Shown: one piece after another, positions 1-11,692 of the stretch
How positions within the stretch are numbered: position 1 is the stretch's first letter
How the letters are laid out: the number at the start of each line of letters is the position of its first letter
Assembly: GCA_030686995.1 (NCBI GenBank)
Contig: CM060704.1
Coordinates: forward strand, 120,630,042-120,694,041
Reading direction: 5' to 3'
DNA: 64,000 nucleotides
DNA from: Artemisia argyi
Lineage: Eukaryota > Streptophyta > Magnoliopsida > Asterales > Asteraceae
Translations under genes and position numbers: made by a program
Notes under the pieces: generated by a model
What the model saw: only the letters and a program-made list of their open reading frames with translations
Database searches by the model: none
What the model was told of the DNA's origin: nothing

Positions 1-1021
1 AGTCCAATACCCACACATAATTCATCAAGAGCCTATACATGAATATGATACTTCAATTTTCTTATTTGATACATTAAAATAGTATTTTAGCTGCAAATAC
101 TCACCCTCGCAATGTATCTTTGTTTACAGACATATGTTAACTGCAAATGAAACTGAAGAAAATAATAGAGACATATCTAATTACCTTCTTGCTAATTCAT
201 TTTATAAAAGCCCCTCCTTGAAGTGTCCATTCTTGTGTAACTGGGTACTTGGGCATAGTTGTTGTAAGTCTAATATAATAAGCTCATTTTCCTTTAGTGT
301 AAATTGTCCTATGTCCAGTTTTTTCAGCATATATTCATAATAAAGTTTAGAGAAAAGATTAGTAATACTCTTGATTTGTATATGATCCGCTTAGTTGAAT
401 AACAGAATGAACTTACTTTAAAACTGAGATTTTGCAGTCTCGAGATCACCTAACAATACATTAATAAATCCACGCAATCCATGCTTTCCTTACACACTTT
501 TCTCCTAACCTTCGAACATTGCAAGAGCTATTACAATATTTATGTCCTCGTGACCTGGAACCCAAATGGGTCCGTCCATGCATGTAAGTAGAAAAACCCA
601 TAAGTGAGGATTAGGGAGAATCATTAGTTTTTAATTTCCATAATCAATTAACTTTAATTTAAATCCCATTTGGCATAAACAATATATAATCAAAAAAAGG
701 CATGACTTACATCATGTGCAGGAAATATATGGAGAATTGGGAGTGATATTTGGGAATATAAGAAGTTTTCTCTTGAATTTTTCTGATTACCGTGTGGATT
801 TCAAGACCCGACCAATGAGTGGGCTGGCTTCATAATATTGTTTGACAAAAATATTTGTATGTAAAATAAATAATGAAAAATGAAGAATATGTTGAACAAA
901 AATAAAAAACATGATATAATGATATTTTAGACATTGTGGCTTTGCATAACATTTAATCATTATAGTAAGCATGTTAAAAAGCTATTTTAATGAGATAGAG
1001 AAGTACTAACCCGCGGCTGGT
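1..1021. other. Intergenic, no gene seen
   Basis: AT-rich sequence with only short chance ORFs. I see no splice-bounded exon, RNA gene or transposon end here. Confidence 0.5.
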
Positions 1022-1300
1022 TCAACTGTGGTGCTCAAACACCTTACTTGGGCGTTCAACTTCGGTGGCATCTCCATTGTAATAGTCACCTTGTATGGGA
1101 CGGTATCCACCACATCTTTCAGGCTTCTTAGAGTCACCATTCTCCAAAGGTTGTTTTACCCTCAGTAAACCCATTGTTGCTTCCATTAGTGTTCTAGTTA
1201 TCAAAAGACTCACAATTGAAAGTACACATACAATGACCAGCTCTCTCTGTTCCACGTCCACCAGACCGCTGTCCTCCACGCAGCCGATTAGCCTCTCACA
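1022..1300 (-). pseudogene. Terminal exon-like fragment of an unrecognised membrane protein
   Basis: On the minus strand a strong 3' splice site (T-rich tract, then CACTTGCAG) at 1301-1303 leads into 93 open codons ending in TGA at 1022. The segment starts CERLIGCVEDSG and contains a likely membrane helix (ELVIVCVLSIVSLLI). A polar tail follows, rich in Gly, Tyr and charged residues, ending VFEHHS. I do not recognise the family. No matching upstream exon is obvious, and the nearest minus-strand coding piece (2.6-3.0 kb) looks like a different gene. It may be the last exon of a gene whose remainder has decayed, or a captured exon. Function is unknown. Confidence 0.4.
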
Positions 1301-2632
1301 CTGCAAGTGAAAAAACATACCACAATATATCATAATTATAATAATAAAAAAGGAGTCCAAACACCAGTATATTTTGTACTGATTAGTAAATACACCAATG
1401 TGAGTTTTTATTTAATTTAATTCAAGTTTGCAAACAAAATAAATAAATAAATCCCTGCTTGTACCAAACAAACGATGTCTCTTTTTCTTGTGGGCGTTCT
1501 AATATACCTTTCTAATATCAAGTTCTAGTGTTTTGGTAGTAGGTAAACTACTACTTCAGCATATGATTATCTTGTTACCATAAAAGTGAAATATTACTTC
1601 TACCATTTTGATACCATTTTGGCTAAGCTTTCAATTTTTTCCCATATGACCCATTTGAAAAAGGTAGTTTTTAGTTTAAGTCAAAATGTGCAATAAGAAT
1701 AACATAAGAATAACCCGTTTTGACCCACTGCAAAACGATATTTTAAATAGCTGTATTGTTAGTACAATAAAAAAAAGAAAGAAGCATACCTACTGGTGCC
1801 CATCTTTATGATATTACAGTTAACGTGTTGATTATAAAACATGTTAACCAAATGCTAAACGACATCTACACGTCTTTCTTATCAGCCCATCTTTTTTATC
1901 TCTAACGGGACACATCATATAAAGATTAGCTAAAAGGGACAGATAGATTTTAAGGTGCTTAACTAATGCACATACCCTTGCGACGTAAAACTTTTTTCAT
2001 TCAAAATCAAGATTATTCTTGTGCTAAAATATGCAGCTGTAGCGGTTGTATATCCTAAAGAGGTACTTTACATTAGGTTATTTAGAGGGCTTATTGGCTT
2101 ATCTCAGTTTCAAAACATTATAAGCCCAAAAAGTGTAGCTTATTTGAGGTCTTATTGGCTTAATTATGTAAAATTATTTAAGGGAAATCTGTGATTACTT
2201 AAGCTCTTCATATAACTCCAAATAAACATCAAATAAGAGGCAAGTCTCAAATAAGCATATAATCATAAGCAATTTGTTGTAATGCAACAAATCATACTAA
2301 GCATTTAAGCAGCTTCAATAAGCAATCTCAAACACCTCCCAATCGTCAACCAAACATGACGGCAAGATTAGGAGGTTGTAAGCATTAAAAACAGATTTTG
2401 ATTTGACACGTTATATTTAAACATAACCCAAATCAACCTCTAATTAACTGATAGCACAATTATAGTTCTATATTCATATAAGTAAGAATATCAACCTCAA
2501 TCACCATTTCTCACAGGCTTCTTTTGCAACAATGTTAGTTGATACATTCAAAAAATTCCCATGCTCTGAAACTTATTCCTTTACCGGTTTAAAATTATCC
2601 TTACTCTCTAAAATAACGGAGACATGTCAGAT
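1301..2632. other. Intergenic, diffuse repeat rich in AATAAGC words
   Basis: No coding potential seen. Between about 2,080 and 2,340 the words GCTTATT and AATAAGC recur in both orientations, as in the 9.1-9.8 kb region. This may be an old MITE, but no clear terminal inverted repeats were found. Confidence 0.35.
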
Positions 2633-2991
2633 TTATGGGTCTTCACAAGAGACAAAATCTAATTTCAGACTGTAAGAATCCTGGTCCATCTTGGCAATAG
2701 TTGACTGACCAGATGTAGATGCAACAAAAGTAAAATTATCCTTGTTTATATTTCCAATTCTGAACCGAATGTTTCTTGATACGGAGATGTATCCATTGGC
2801 GAGTATGCTTCAAAACTATCTGCAACTTCAGGTGAGCTTCTATCACTTTGACCAAACAAAAAGTATTGTTTACACTTTGTTTGACTTATCACAGTCTCTA
2901 TAGCTTTTCCTTTCTTTTTCTTTAGCCTGGAGTCTGGTATATTTTTCACTTTATCACACTCGTGATCGCCTTGTTCCTGTGCATCATACAA
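2633..2991 (-). pseudogene. Decayed fragment resembling plant DnaJ/TPR co-chaperones (TPR15/16 type)
   Basis: The minus-strand reading from 2,991 contains YSPMDTSPYQET, like the 'SPMD.SPYQE' motif I recall from the low-complexity N-terminal region of plant DnaJ-plus-TPR proteins. It is preceded by a charged segment with RSSPEVADSFE. This frame stops at 2,746-2,748. A second frame then continues with KDNFTFVASTSGQS, like the 'FTF.AS.S.Q' motif that follows in the same family, and stops at 2,633-2,635. So the piece looks frameshifted or nonsense-mutated. The J domain and the TPR repeats themselves are absent nearby. Family assignment is from motif memory only; a chance low-complexity resemblance cannot be excluded. 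Confidence 0.4.
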
Positions 2992-4815
2992 TATACAAAT
3001 AAGTTAGCCCTCGGCACCACGTATATTGTGGTAAACTATAAAATACAAAGACTAATCAAACAAAAGATGGACTTGTGTCGCGTATTTTCCATCCGCTGTT
3101 GAATATTAAGATTCTCAAGGGTAGTGGCCAGGTTGAGTGAAGGGGTGCTACAACTTTGACTATATTTAGTTCTGAAAGCTACGAAATGCGTAACCAGTAG
3201 TTAAATAAATTTAAGGTTAAAAGGGTCTATACATACCATCCGGCTATCGTTACCAATCATAGGTTGTTGGTTGAGTCGTATGAGGACATATGCGTAGGCA
3301 TTTCGAAACAGGTTCTCAAAAAAGGCTATAGTTATATGTATGTGAATAGATAGTCCAACACAATTTGGTTTCATAACAGGTGTTCAAAGTTTTCTCGTAC
3401 CGAACGACAGTTACAACACTTCAATTCGGGTATGGTACTCTCATGATTTTGATTATGTGGACACTCAAAATTCATCCAAGGCCAAAGATATATAAATCAG
3501 AGGTACAAATACAGTTATATTACTAAGTAGCTGGATATGTTACCAAACAATATAAGAAGTAATCTGGTTGATCCAAACATATTTCAACAACAATGTGGTT
3601 ATAGCAGCAGCATGCTGATCAGTTTTCACTAATACCTCTTTATCGTTAGCAAAAATGTATCATGTCCCAACTGGATTATCCTATAACCCAAAAATTATCA
3701 CTTAGTTTGTAAAAAATTAAGGAACGGAAACCTATATATTCAATAGTCCAGTATAAGTACGCGAACTTTGGTATTAAAGATAGAACCTATGCCAACGTAC
3801 CTACAGGGTAAAAACAACATGGAACAGTATACAAATCTATCCAGAACTCCCAAATGCACCAAAGACCATAGCTCCATATTTACATTTCCTAATCAACTCC
3901 AATCCTAGATCATTCAACCATCATCTACAGTGAACCTAGGAAGGAGAAGATCAGGCATCAAAATGATTTTGTAATTTTTTCCTCCTTAACTAAAAATCTT
4001 GGGTTCTCAATGGTGGTCTAACTTCAACTAATATTATTCACAGTATGTATACCTCACAAGCCAAGGTACCTTTTTTGATTCTCAACTCCTTTTGTAAAGG
4101 GTAGCACTCTCAACCCATTTCATGTAAAAATGGGTCAACTTGGGTAAGGGTTTAAACAAAACAAAGATGGTTATAGGTGGCTGAAAAGTGTTTTACAACA
4201 CACTACGTAGCTTATTCAGAAAAATGGAACCTGATATTTAATAATTTTATATATGCTCTATATCTAAGCAATGCTAGAGTTTAACCATTGCTAAAAATAG
4301 TAAAAAACTAACAAAACATATGTTACTTCAATTATTGGATAAAAATATACACTGAGTTTACAATTGTTCATACATAAACAATTACACAATAAAGAAAATG
4401 AACAAATAGACATGGGTCAAAAAGACTAAATAGCATTTCTAATCTTCAAAATTGATCAGTTTGAATTGATATTAAATAATGTGGCATGCATATAACCAAA
4501 AGTAAACAAAAACATGTGCATGTAGAAAAAGAAAAAGATCTTACATATATATCGCAACAAATACTTTTGGCACTGTCCCAACCAATGTTCAAAATAGGTA
4601 AAGACGTCTAATAAAGCTTTCGCTTGGGATCTCCAATAGCCGAGTTGATATTTCTAGATAATGTATCTAGATGTGAATCTGTGTATCTATTCAGTGAGAA
4701 AAAAAAGTTTCAAAGAGTTTCAAATATGTATGATAAGTGACCCGGTGTACCTGCACGGGAATAGTGACTGGTCACTAAGTTTCAACAAACAGCAGTAGTT
4801 AATGGCCATCATTGA
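2992..4815. other. Intergenic, no gene seen
   Basis: About 1.8 kb of AT-rich sequence without a long ORF, RNA gene or clear transposon termini. A short palindrome (AGTGACTGGTCACT) lies near 4,763. Confidence 0.45.
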
Positions 4816-4944
4816 TCAAAATGGTTGTTTTTTTGTCCAATTTTCGTATAGAGCTTGGTTGATAATTGTTTTTCCATTGCCAAACGCACCATTGGTGGCA
4901 CATGTCCCACCAAGCACTGAGGGGAAAAGAGCACCAGGAACACG
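4816..4944 (-). pseudogene. V-type H+-ATPase catalytic subunit A exon fragment (P-loop)
   Basis: After an acceptor-like TATTAG the minus strand reads RVPGALFPSVLGGTC, then GAFGNGKTIINQAL. This matches the nucleotide-binding segment of V-ATPase subunit A, whose canonical P-loop is GAFGCGKT. The Cys of the loop is Asn here, and after QAL the reading diverges and stops at 4,816-4,818. Only this one exon-sized piece (about 42 codons, against about 620 residues in the full subunit) is present. It cannot make a working ATPase subunit. Its neighbours on the same strand belong to unrelated genes, so it may be a captured exon rather than the remains of a resident gene. The identification is strong by motif; the origin is inference. 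Confidence 0.65.
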
Positions 4945-5220
4945 CTAATACATGGAATAGATTATTAGGAAAGGTCGATGATATAAAAAAACAAAAATGT
5001 AAATAGATGTTTTATTAAATATGAAAGTAATTCAAAAAGATCACAACACGGACCAGGAAAGATCAAGTGATGTCAAATTTAAAGTCGACGGAAGGATAAT
5101 AATCCAGCAAAACCAACAGATGTGCATGACATTAGTATTAGTGATTCATTGGGTGTGTCTTGTTTCATTGCTGTCTCATCTACTGGATTACCATCAAGTG
5201 CTGATTGGGTTGATTGATGC
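4945..5220. other. Spacer between gene fragments
   Basis: No supported feature. A plus-strand ORF at 5,021-5,302 overlaps the minus-strand exon-like segment and looks like its shadow. Confidence 0.35.
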
Positions 5221-6117
5221 TTACCAACCATCCCATTCTGACCAGCAGACTTCGTGCTCAGAAGTAAATAGATGTGTACTCGAAAGAACCTACAGATTAT
5301 AACTGACAGTCAGAATCACACTATAAATTCTATCAGGTCACAATAAGCAATTCACATAATGGAGTAATTTTTTTGAAAAATAGTAGTTTCATAACTCGTC
5401 AATATATAAGATAAGCAGAGCAATAATTTTAAAGCACACCAATTCAGGATGCATTCTGTGAAGCACGTACTTCCTCCGTACTTTGCAGGTAGCCCGATAA
5501 GCAATAACAGTATGCCCAAGAGAAAAAACCACATACAACATAAACGGTACTTGAATCCCCCATGATTTCTTCAAATGAAGCCTTTGTCTTGTAAGAGAAG
5601 ATGAAGCCTCAGGCTCGAGTTCTGAATTGGAATATCTGCATCGAATCTGAATGCATCCTGCCTAGTTTAGATATGTGTTACAAAGCTTTGGTTAAAATTT
5701 GGTGAAAGGGTTAATAGATTACATGTCATTTATAAGAGTTACAACTTTGATTTGTTCCCTGTATTAATGTTGGTTATAAATTCACCTTTCTTGAGCACAC
5801 CTTCAGAGATCCTCCAATCATATGAAATAATATTAGTCACTTAAGTATAGATGGACATAAAAGCTGAAGTGGAAAACTCTAAACAATAAAATACTATAAT
5901 ACAGAAAACCCACAACACAAAATAATTAAACCACGCCATAGTTAACCTAAATGACATGTTATGTAAACCAATTTATATAAAAAATTGTGAACTAATTAAA
6001 CAAAAAATAACTGGATGGATACCTTCTTTTCCTCCTTAGACTGGTCATGAGCTTCATTTACAACTTCAAGCAGAGAAAGTAGATATTGAAGAACACCATC
6101 CAAAAGTGGTTGTACTC
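5221..6117 (-). pseudogene. Three exon-like blocks of an unrecognised conserved-looking membrane protein
   Basis: On the minus strand, three open blocks are bounded by GT and AG. Block 1 (6,117-6,023) reads VQPLLDGVLQYLLSLLEVVN and ends in a lysine-rich stretch before GTATCC. Block 2 (5,661-5,440; 74 codons) begins AGCIQIRCRYSNSELEPEAS and has a hydrophobic helix (WGIQVPFMLYVVFSLGHTVI), then basic CKVRRKYVLHR; its donor is GTGTGC. Block 3 (5,289-5,221) follows ATCTGTAG and stops at TAA 5,221-5,223. The phases join without stops. It looks like part of a real plant gene, but I cannot name the family. The upstream start and any further exons were not found. Whether it is transcribed or is a captured piece is open. 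Confidence 0.4.
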
Positions 6118-7000
6118 CTTAAAGACAGAAAAAGAAATTGCCATGTTAATACAAAAATGAGGCTAATCTGTTAATTTTTGCTAATTTCACCCAATGGCTA
6201 CTAAACATATACAAATAGTACTATCAGAAGATGATTTAATGTAAACCATACGTAACATAAACCACAATTGGATACTCCTTTCAACAAATATGTAAAGACT
6301 AATAGGCCAAATAACACATGCCAAATGCATTTTGTTATACTACTATTAAAAAAACAGTTTGCAATTGAACACAGATAATATCCAAAAGCAAAACAACTGA
6401 ATCTAAAAGTATGACTACTAATAATCCACACAGACGTGATGCACGCAGTCGACAACGTTAACAAACCAATAGTCATTTAAATTCATATGTCTTCAGAAGG
6501 AAGATGATACAAATCTCAAATTAAAAATCCTACAACACACATACCTGATCTGTCCTAACGCATGTGATCGTAAGAGGACAACTTTTTTGAATCAAGATAA
6601 TGAGAGTGGGTTACTTGGTGCAGAAAGTTCTCAAAGAAGCAAGTCCCTGTCGTTATGATGTGCAATAGGTTACACAATAATAAAGGAAAAAAGATAAATA
6701 AACTGCCATCATACCATTATGTAGTACTCTGCTTGCTTGCCTTTATAGCATACTTTAGACACACCGTTATGGACCGGAAGTATTTTAGACACACCGTTAC
6801 GGCCACCTGGAGTATTATTGTTCAGTCAAAAGAACATCAGTATTAAAATATGAGATACCTGAAGTATTTTTTGCCCTTACGTAATCATTGTATCATTCAA
6901 TCAATCAATGAGTAACACAATATATCAAGATGAAAAAATCATATGGGAATAAAAAAATACAAAACCTTAAAGGATTGTTGTATATATGATGACCTGTTGA
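6118..7000. other. Intergenic with a short tandem repeat
   Basis: No gene seen. Two adjacent 30-bp units at 6,751-6,780 and 6,781-6,811 share TTTAGACACACCGTTA and differ at a few sites. Confidence 0.4.
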
Positions 7001-7202
7001 CAGTGTTGCAAAAATCGGCCTACAAGGCCGATTAATCGGCGATTACAAGCTACAAGGCCCTGGAACTTGGAGAGATTTACAAGGTAATCGGCCGATTAAT
7101 CGGCGATTACAAGGTTTAGGGCCGATTAATCGGCTAAAAATCGCTACAAGGCCCTCGACCGCCTCAGTACCGATTCACGATTTTTGCAACATTGCCTGTT
7201 GA
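6993..7202. mobile_element. hAT-type MITE with 8-bp target duplication
   Basis: A 194-bp non-coding element at 7,001-7,194. It starts CAGTGTTGCAAAAATCG and ends CGATTTTTGCAACATTG, a 17-bp inverted repeat with one mismatch. It is flanked by perfect 8-bp direct repeats CCTGTTGA (6,993-7,000 and 7,195-7,202). An 8-bp duplication and CAGTG-like termini are typical of the hAT superfamily. The interior repeats the word GATTAATCGGC several times, so the element can fold extensively. It has no ORF and would depend on a transposase supplied elsewhere. Confidence 0.85.
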
Positions 7203-7868
7203 TGAGATTGGAATATTGTGTGAAGATATAATGACTGATATTAAACAAAAACTATACAAAACAATTTAAAAAAAAAAACATAGTCATCATCATCGATATA
7301 GTTGAAATCATAATATACTCCAACAAACATATACAATTTTGTCTTACGTAATTACTACATCATTCAATCAGCTAATACATGCATACGCAAAATAATAATG
7401 AAAGAGTAACCATGTAAATGATAGTGGTCGAAGCCTGTTATACTGAATCCTTCTTAAAAGCATGGATTCACTTCTTCTGAAGAAGATCCTTGAGCCTCAT
7501 ACCCCTAAATATTGCCTGTTCGATTCAAGATGATTAAGATAGGTAGATCACCCGACGTATGTGTATTAATGAAGGATATATAATTGGATAATTGTATTAC
7601 CTGATAAGACAATGATATTATTATATCAGCACCAGCTTCAAGATAATCAAGATGTATCTACACCATCAGTTAAATAAGCACACAATGCAAAGAACATATA
7701 CTGAATGATACACCTTATTGCGTTATGGGATTAGGGTTAGGGTTTTGAGAATGAACGTCTGTGAATGAATTTAATTTATTATTGTAAAAGATTTGATACT
7801 TATCTCAAGATGGTCAATATTTGGTTGCATGGGTTTATAGATTTGATCTTGCAAGATATAATCAAAAA
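7203..7868. other. Intergenic, no gene seen
   Basis: AT-rich, no supported ORF or RNA gene. Confidence 0.4.
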
Positions 7869-7979
7869 ATGGCTTGGTCTAGTGGTTGAAGCATTTGTAT
7901 GTGGATTAAATGACCCAGGTTCAAATCCTCATATTCACATTTTTAATTTCGGATACAAAAACAATTAAAAAAAAAAATC
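7869..7979 (+). mobile_element. tRNA-derived SINE
   Basis: A pol III A box (TGGTCTAGTGG, 7,875-7,885) is followed by a B box (GGTTCAAATCC, 7,918-7,928) at tRNA-like spacing. About 40 bp of unrelated sequence follow, then an A-rich tail (7,968-7,977). The stretch between the boxes does not fold as a functional tRNA, so this is a SINE head. Target duplications are not clear. Confidence 0.65.
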
Positions 7980-9119
7980 GAAATTAAATTCCAACAATGT
8001 GATGACATGGCAGAAAATGAATTACATGGCAATGACTGGGCAATGAGGTGGCAATACGCGTGTAACGCCTCCTGTTATATAATATATATAATAAATGAAA
8101 ATAAAAAAATCGGGAAGAAAAGGAAGAATGCAAGGAGCATGGTTGCTCATGGATGGCCATGGTATTAGAGGTTTCATGGGAAGCCAATAGGATTGTTATT
8201 TGGTTTATGGTACATCAGCATATGCAAGATTGCACACTGTGAGCCCATTTCACATTTCTCCTATACATTAGCTTTCCATACTGCTTATTTGAGTTTCTGT
8301 GTGCTTATTAGTTATTATTAAACTTGTTTTTGATCTTAAATTAGGTTGTGGTTTCAAAAGTATCTTTGTGTGAAATTTCAATTTCTTGGCTGTCTAATTA
8401 GCATAGGTAGAAATCAGTAGTAATTGTAGTCAATCCATTGTTTCTGTGCTTATTCTAGTTATTTAATCATGATTAGGACTTTAGAAATCAGATTCATATC
8501 TTGAATCATTGAGTTGCAGTTAAAATTTGCAATTCAAGTTTTTAAGGGAGTGTTTGGAATTGCATGATTGGCTAAGCTTTTGAAGCGTTCTGTGGCAACA
8601 GGTTATTGAGATATCATTATTAGGCATCATATGGCTTAGTTATAACATAAAATCTGTGTGTCATTTGCCAAAAGTCAACATTAGTTCTAAGCCTCATTTA
8701 AGCTTCACTATTAGAATAGTTGATAACCAATTCTTCATTGTAGGTCTAGAATCTGTTAAGTTAATATAATATAGCTTCATCCTAACCTAATACATCATAT
8801 TCAAGAAGCTAGGATCAATCAAACTTCACAAAAGTCAACTGAGGTGTGTAAACTAAAAAGTCAAAAATCACTTGGAACTCAGAAAAACCAAATCTTCCAA
8901 GAATTTTCCTAATTTGTGTGAGTGGAACTAAGCTTTGAAACTTTGTGTAGTAATAATATACCAGCTAAACTTCATAGTCTTAGTGTTTGGTGATTTTTAT
9001 AATTTTTTCTTATGGACTGTTTTGCCCCTCAAAGTACCCTGCAGGGGGACTGAGTGCTCTGTGCACAGACCATCACCACCACTCCACCACCTTTGGTGGT
9101 GGATTGTGGCCACCTCAGT
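7980..9119. other. Intergenic, no gene seen
   Basis: No convincing coding sequence. A stretch from about 8,549 begins AGTGTTTGGAATTG, resembling common plant MITE starts, but no partner end was found. Confidence 0.35.
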
Positions 9120-9830
9120 GGACCCCATACCCATTGTTTTAGCTTATTGTGTAGCTTAGCAGCCCTAGCTTTCATATCTCAGCTTATTTTGAACCTTGAC
9201 TTAATATTGCATAGCTTATTGGTGGCTTATTTGTGACCTGACCCAGAACCAAAACTGAGCCTTCAGTTTTTGAGACCCACTTTCCCAAGCTCACACAGAG
9301 CTCAAAAATAGGCAATAAGCATAGCTTATTTACTTATTTTGTAGCCTGCCAGTCACCATTTACAGGTCAATTGCTTATTTGAACTTTCTTTCATCTCTGT
9401 GGACCCCACAGAGGTCCAAAAAGACCCTTGTTGGCCTGCTTGTAACTGAGTAGAAGTTTGTAAGTGCTTATTTGATCACTTGGCTTATTCAGCTGATTTC
9501 ACTTGTCATTTTAGCCCCTTCTGAGCACACTTAAGTTATTTATAGCTTAATCTCTTGTCCAGGTTCTCTTTGTGGTTTGTTTCAGCTTATTGAAGCTTAT
9601 TCAAAGCAATAAGCTCACTGTTTGGCTTATTAGTGTGCACACAGCTTATTCCCAAGCTTCATAAAAAACTCCTTCACAAAAGTTCTATATTTTGAGTAGT
9701 GAAACAGTTGTGTAAAAGAAAAATTGAAAAAAAGCAAAAAAATTAGAAAGTGATAGCTTCTATTTAAGCTATTTTAGCTTATTTTCTGCTTATTTATAAG
9801 CAATTTTCATTTTTAAATTTTTCTTAGGCT
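9120..9830. repeat. Dispersed GCTTATT word cluster
   Basis: The heptamer GCTTATT, often as AGCTTATT, occurs about fourteen times in some 700 bp without regular spacing. This is far above chance, but it is not a tandem satellite. The region is non-coding. Confidence 0.5.
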
Positions 9831-10585
9831 TCTTTTTAGTTAAAATAATTTTAGTAATTTTTCCAGATTTTTCCTAGTTCATTTGGTATTTTTAATAATT
9901 AATTTTAGTTTAAATTAATTAAATAATTAGTTTTAATTAATATTAAATAATTAAAAAGTAGAAAAATTAGGTTTTCTATTTTAAAAATAGTTTTATAATA
10001 TTTTTTATTTTTCTAAATTTAATTTTCATTTTTCTAATTAATTTTCATAATTAATTAATAATTAGTTAATTTAGTTAATTAAAAAGTAATTAGAAATTAG
10101 TAATTAATTAAAAAGTGTAAAAATTATTTTTCTTTTTCTAAAAATTTTCTTAAGTCATTAGGGTTATAAAAATATAATTTTCACGTTCGTAGGACTTTAT
10201 TTGCTCACCTTTCACTTTTATTTTTGCGCGTTCGCGTTATTTTTAATTTAAACGCGCGTTTTTAGGTTAACTTGCGTTTCTAGATAATCTGATCATCAGT
10301 AATTGTTTCAATAGTGTTTATAAGTTATTTTCAATCATAATCTCGTAGTATAATCACTCAAAACAAATTTCTGATCCTCCTGTTAAATCACCCGATCACT
10401 TTAAACGTTTTTAAATTCAATTGCTTACCTCGCTGGGACATAACGACCCGGGAATACACTGTACTCCTTGGTTAGTTGGTTTTAGACGTTTGACTAGGTT
10501 GACCATTACCTGGGAAACTTAGTTGACCGTTCAGGACCAATCACACATTCCCCCAAAACACACATAATCCTAACGAACAAAATCA
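9831..10585. other. Very AT-rich spacer
   Basis: About 9,880-10,190 is built of TTAATTA-like words. After it come GCG-containing words (about 10,220-10,275). It lies upstream of the small acidic ORF. I see no definite promoter element. Confidence 0.35.
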
Positions 10586-10968
10586 TTGACGATGGCTAAC
10601 TACATTGGTTCCGAGGAAGAGGAGTGGAAAAAAGTTATGTACAACCATTATTTAATGGATTTAGTTCTTGATGGTTATGGCGCTGAACCAATTGCTGAGT
10701 ATGGTTCTTACTGGAAGATACCGAAGGAGTTGAGAAAACAAGATGGCTACTATGAGATGCTTTTGGGTGAGGAGGAGGAGGAGGAGGAGGAGAAGCAACA
10801 GAATGTGAATACCGGTTTACCAAAGTTTGATGAGTTGGAACAGAGGTTTCCCATCTTGAATATGTGCTTAAGCATCTAAAGGATAAGAAGAACAAGAAAG
10901 AAAAAGAATTGAAGAAAAGGGGTGATGCGAAGGTAGCGGTTCTAGCTACTAAACAAGTGTCTGTTTAG
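10586..10968 (+). pseudogene. Small acidic protein ORF with a probable 1-base frameshift, unrecognised
   Basis: An ATG at 10,586 (or the second ATG at 10,592) opens a reading of up to 97 codons. It is rich in Glu and Tyr, with a run of eight Glu near residues 62-69, and the track ends at TAA 10,877-10,879. About residue 87, at CAGAGG|TTT, another frame becomes open and stays open for about 40 codons to TAG 10,966-10,968. That frame reads VSHLEYVLKHLKDKK and then a Lys-rich, nuclear-signal-like tail. The simplest reading is one protein of about 130 residues that lost one base near 10,845. A sequencing error or a short intron is possible. I do not recognise the family, and no function can be assigned. 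Confidence 0.4.
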
Positions 10969-11692
10969 ATATGTCTTTTGAAATTTGTAATGGTTGTGAA
11001 CTCTTATGATCATTGAAAGTTTGGATATTTATGTTAAGGATATGTTTGTGTTTCAATTTTTGATCTTTATGTTTGTGTTTCAATTTTGGATCTTTATGTT
11101 ACCTGTTTACAATTTTTAGTTTACCAATTGCATATGCAATATAGTGTAGTGTTTGGAATAATCAAATTTGACTATTAAAGTCAACATATACCAAAAACAA
11201 AATACTAACCAAACTAGGGCTGAGCATCAGGCCGGATCCCGACCCGACCCGACCTGCCAAATCCCGAATCCCGAAACAAAGGAAAAAACAGACCGACTCC
11301 CGAACCGATTAATAGTCGGGATGGGTCGGTTAAATTCGGTAATGTCGGGCCGGTTGTCGGTATTGTCAATGTTGTCCCGATTTTGTATTTGAGCCCAACA
11401 AACATGAGCCCATAAAAGTGAGTTCCTGGAGCAGATCATTAAATGGCAACAAAATAAGCCCATGAAAGTGATTTCCTGGAGCAATGTTTACAAATTAGAA
11501 AACTAAGCAAATGAAGACCAATTACCAATATTTGCAAATCAGTGACTGAGGCTACTGAGCAAATTAGTTACTGAGGCTACTGAGCAAATCAGTTACAAAT
11601 CAAATTAGTAAGTATATTTGTATGCTATAATGTATATCAACAAAAATGGCCAAGTTTATATGATTTCCTTTGTATCTACGCTTTTTTGTTTA
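10969..11692. other. Intergenic with a G+C-richer repeat
   Basis: Between about 11,215 and 11,400 the sequence begins AGGGCTGAGCATC and is rich in CCCGA, CGGG and GGTCGG words. It resembles MITE-like repeats common in plants. No matching right end or target duplication was found. ORFs here are low-complexity and were not accepted. Confidence 0.35.

Noticed and set aside
7869..7979. Possible tRNA gene from A and B boxes
   Set aside because: No acceptor or anticodon stem forms and an A-rich tail follows, so a SINE is the better reading.
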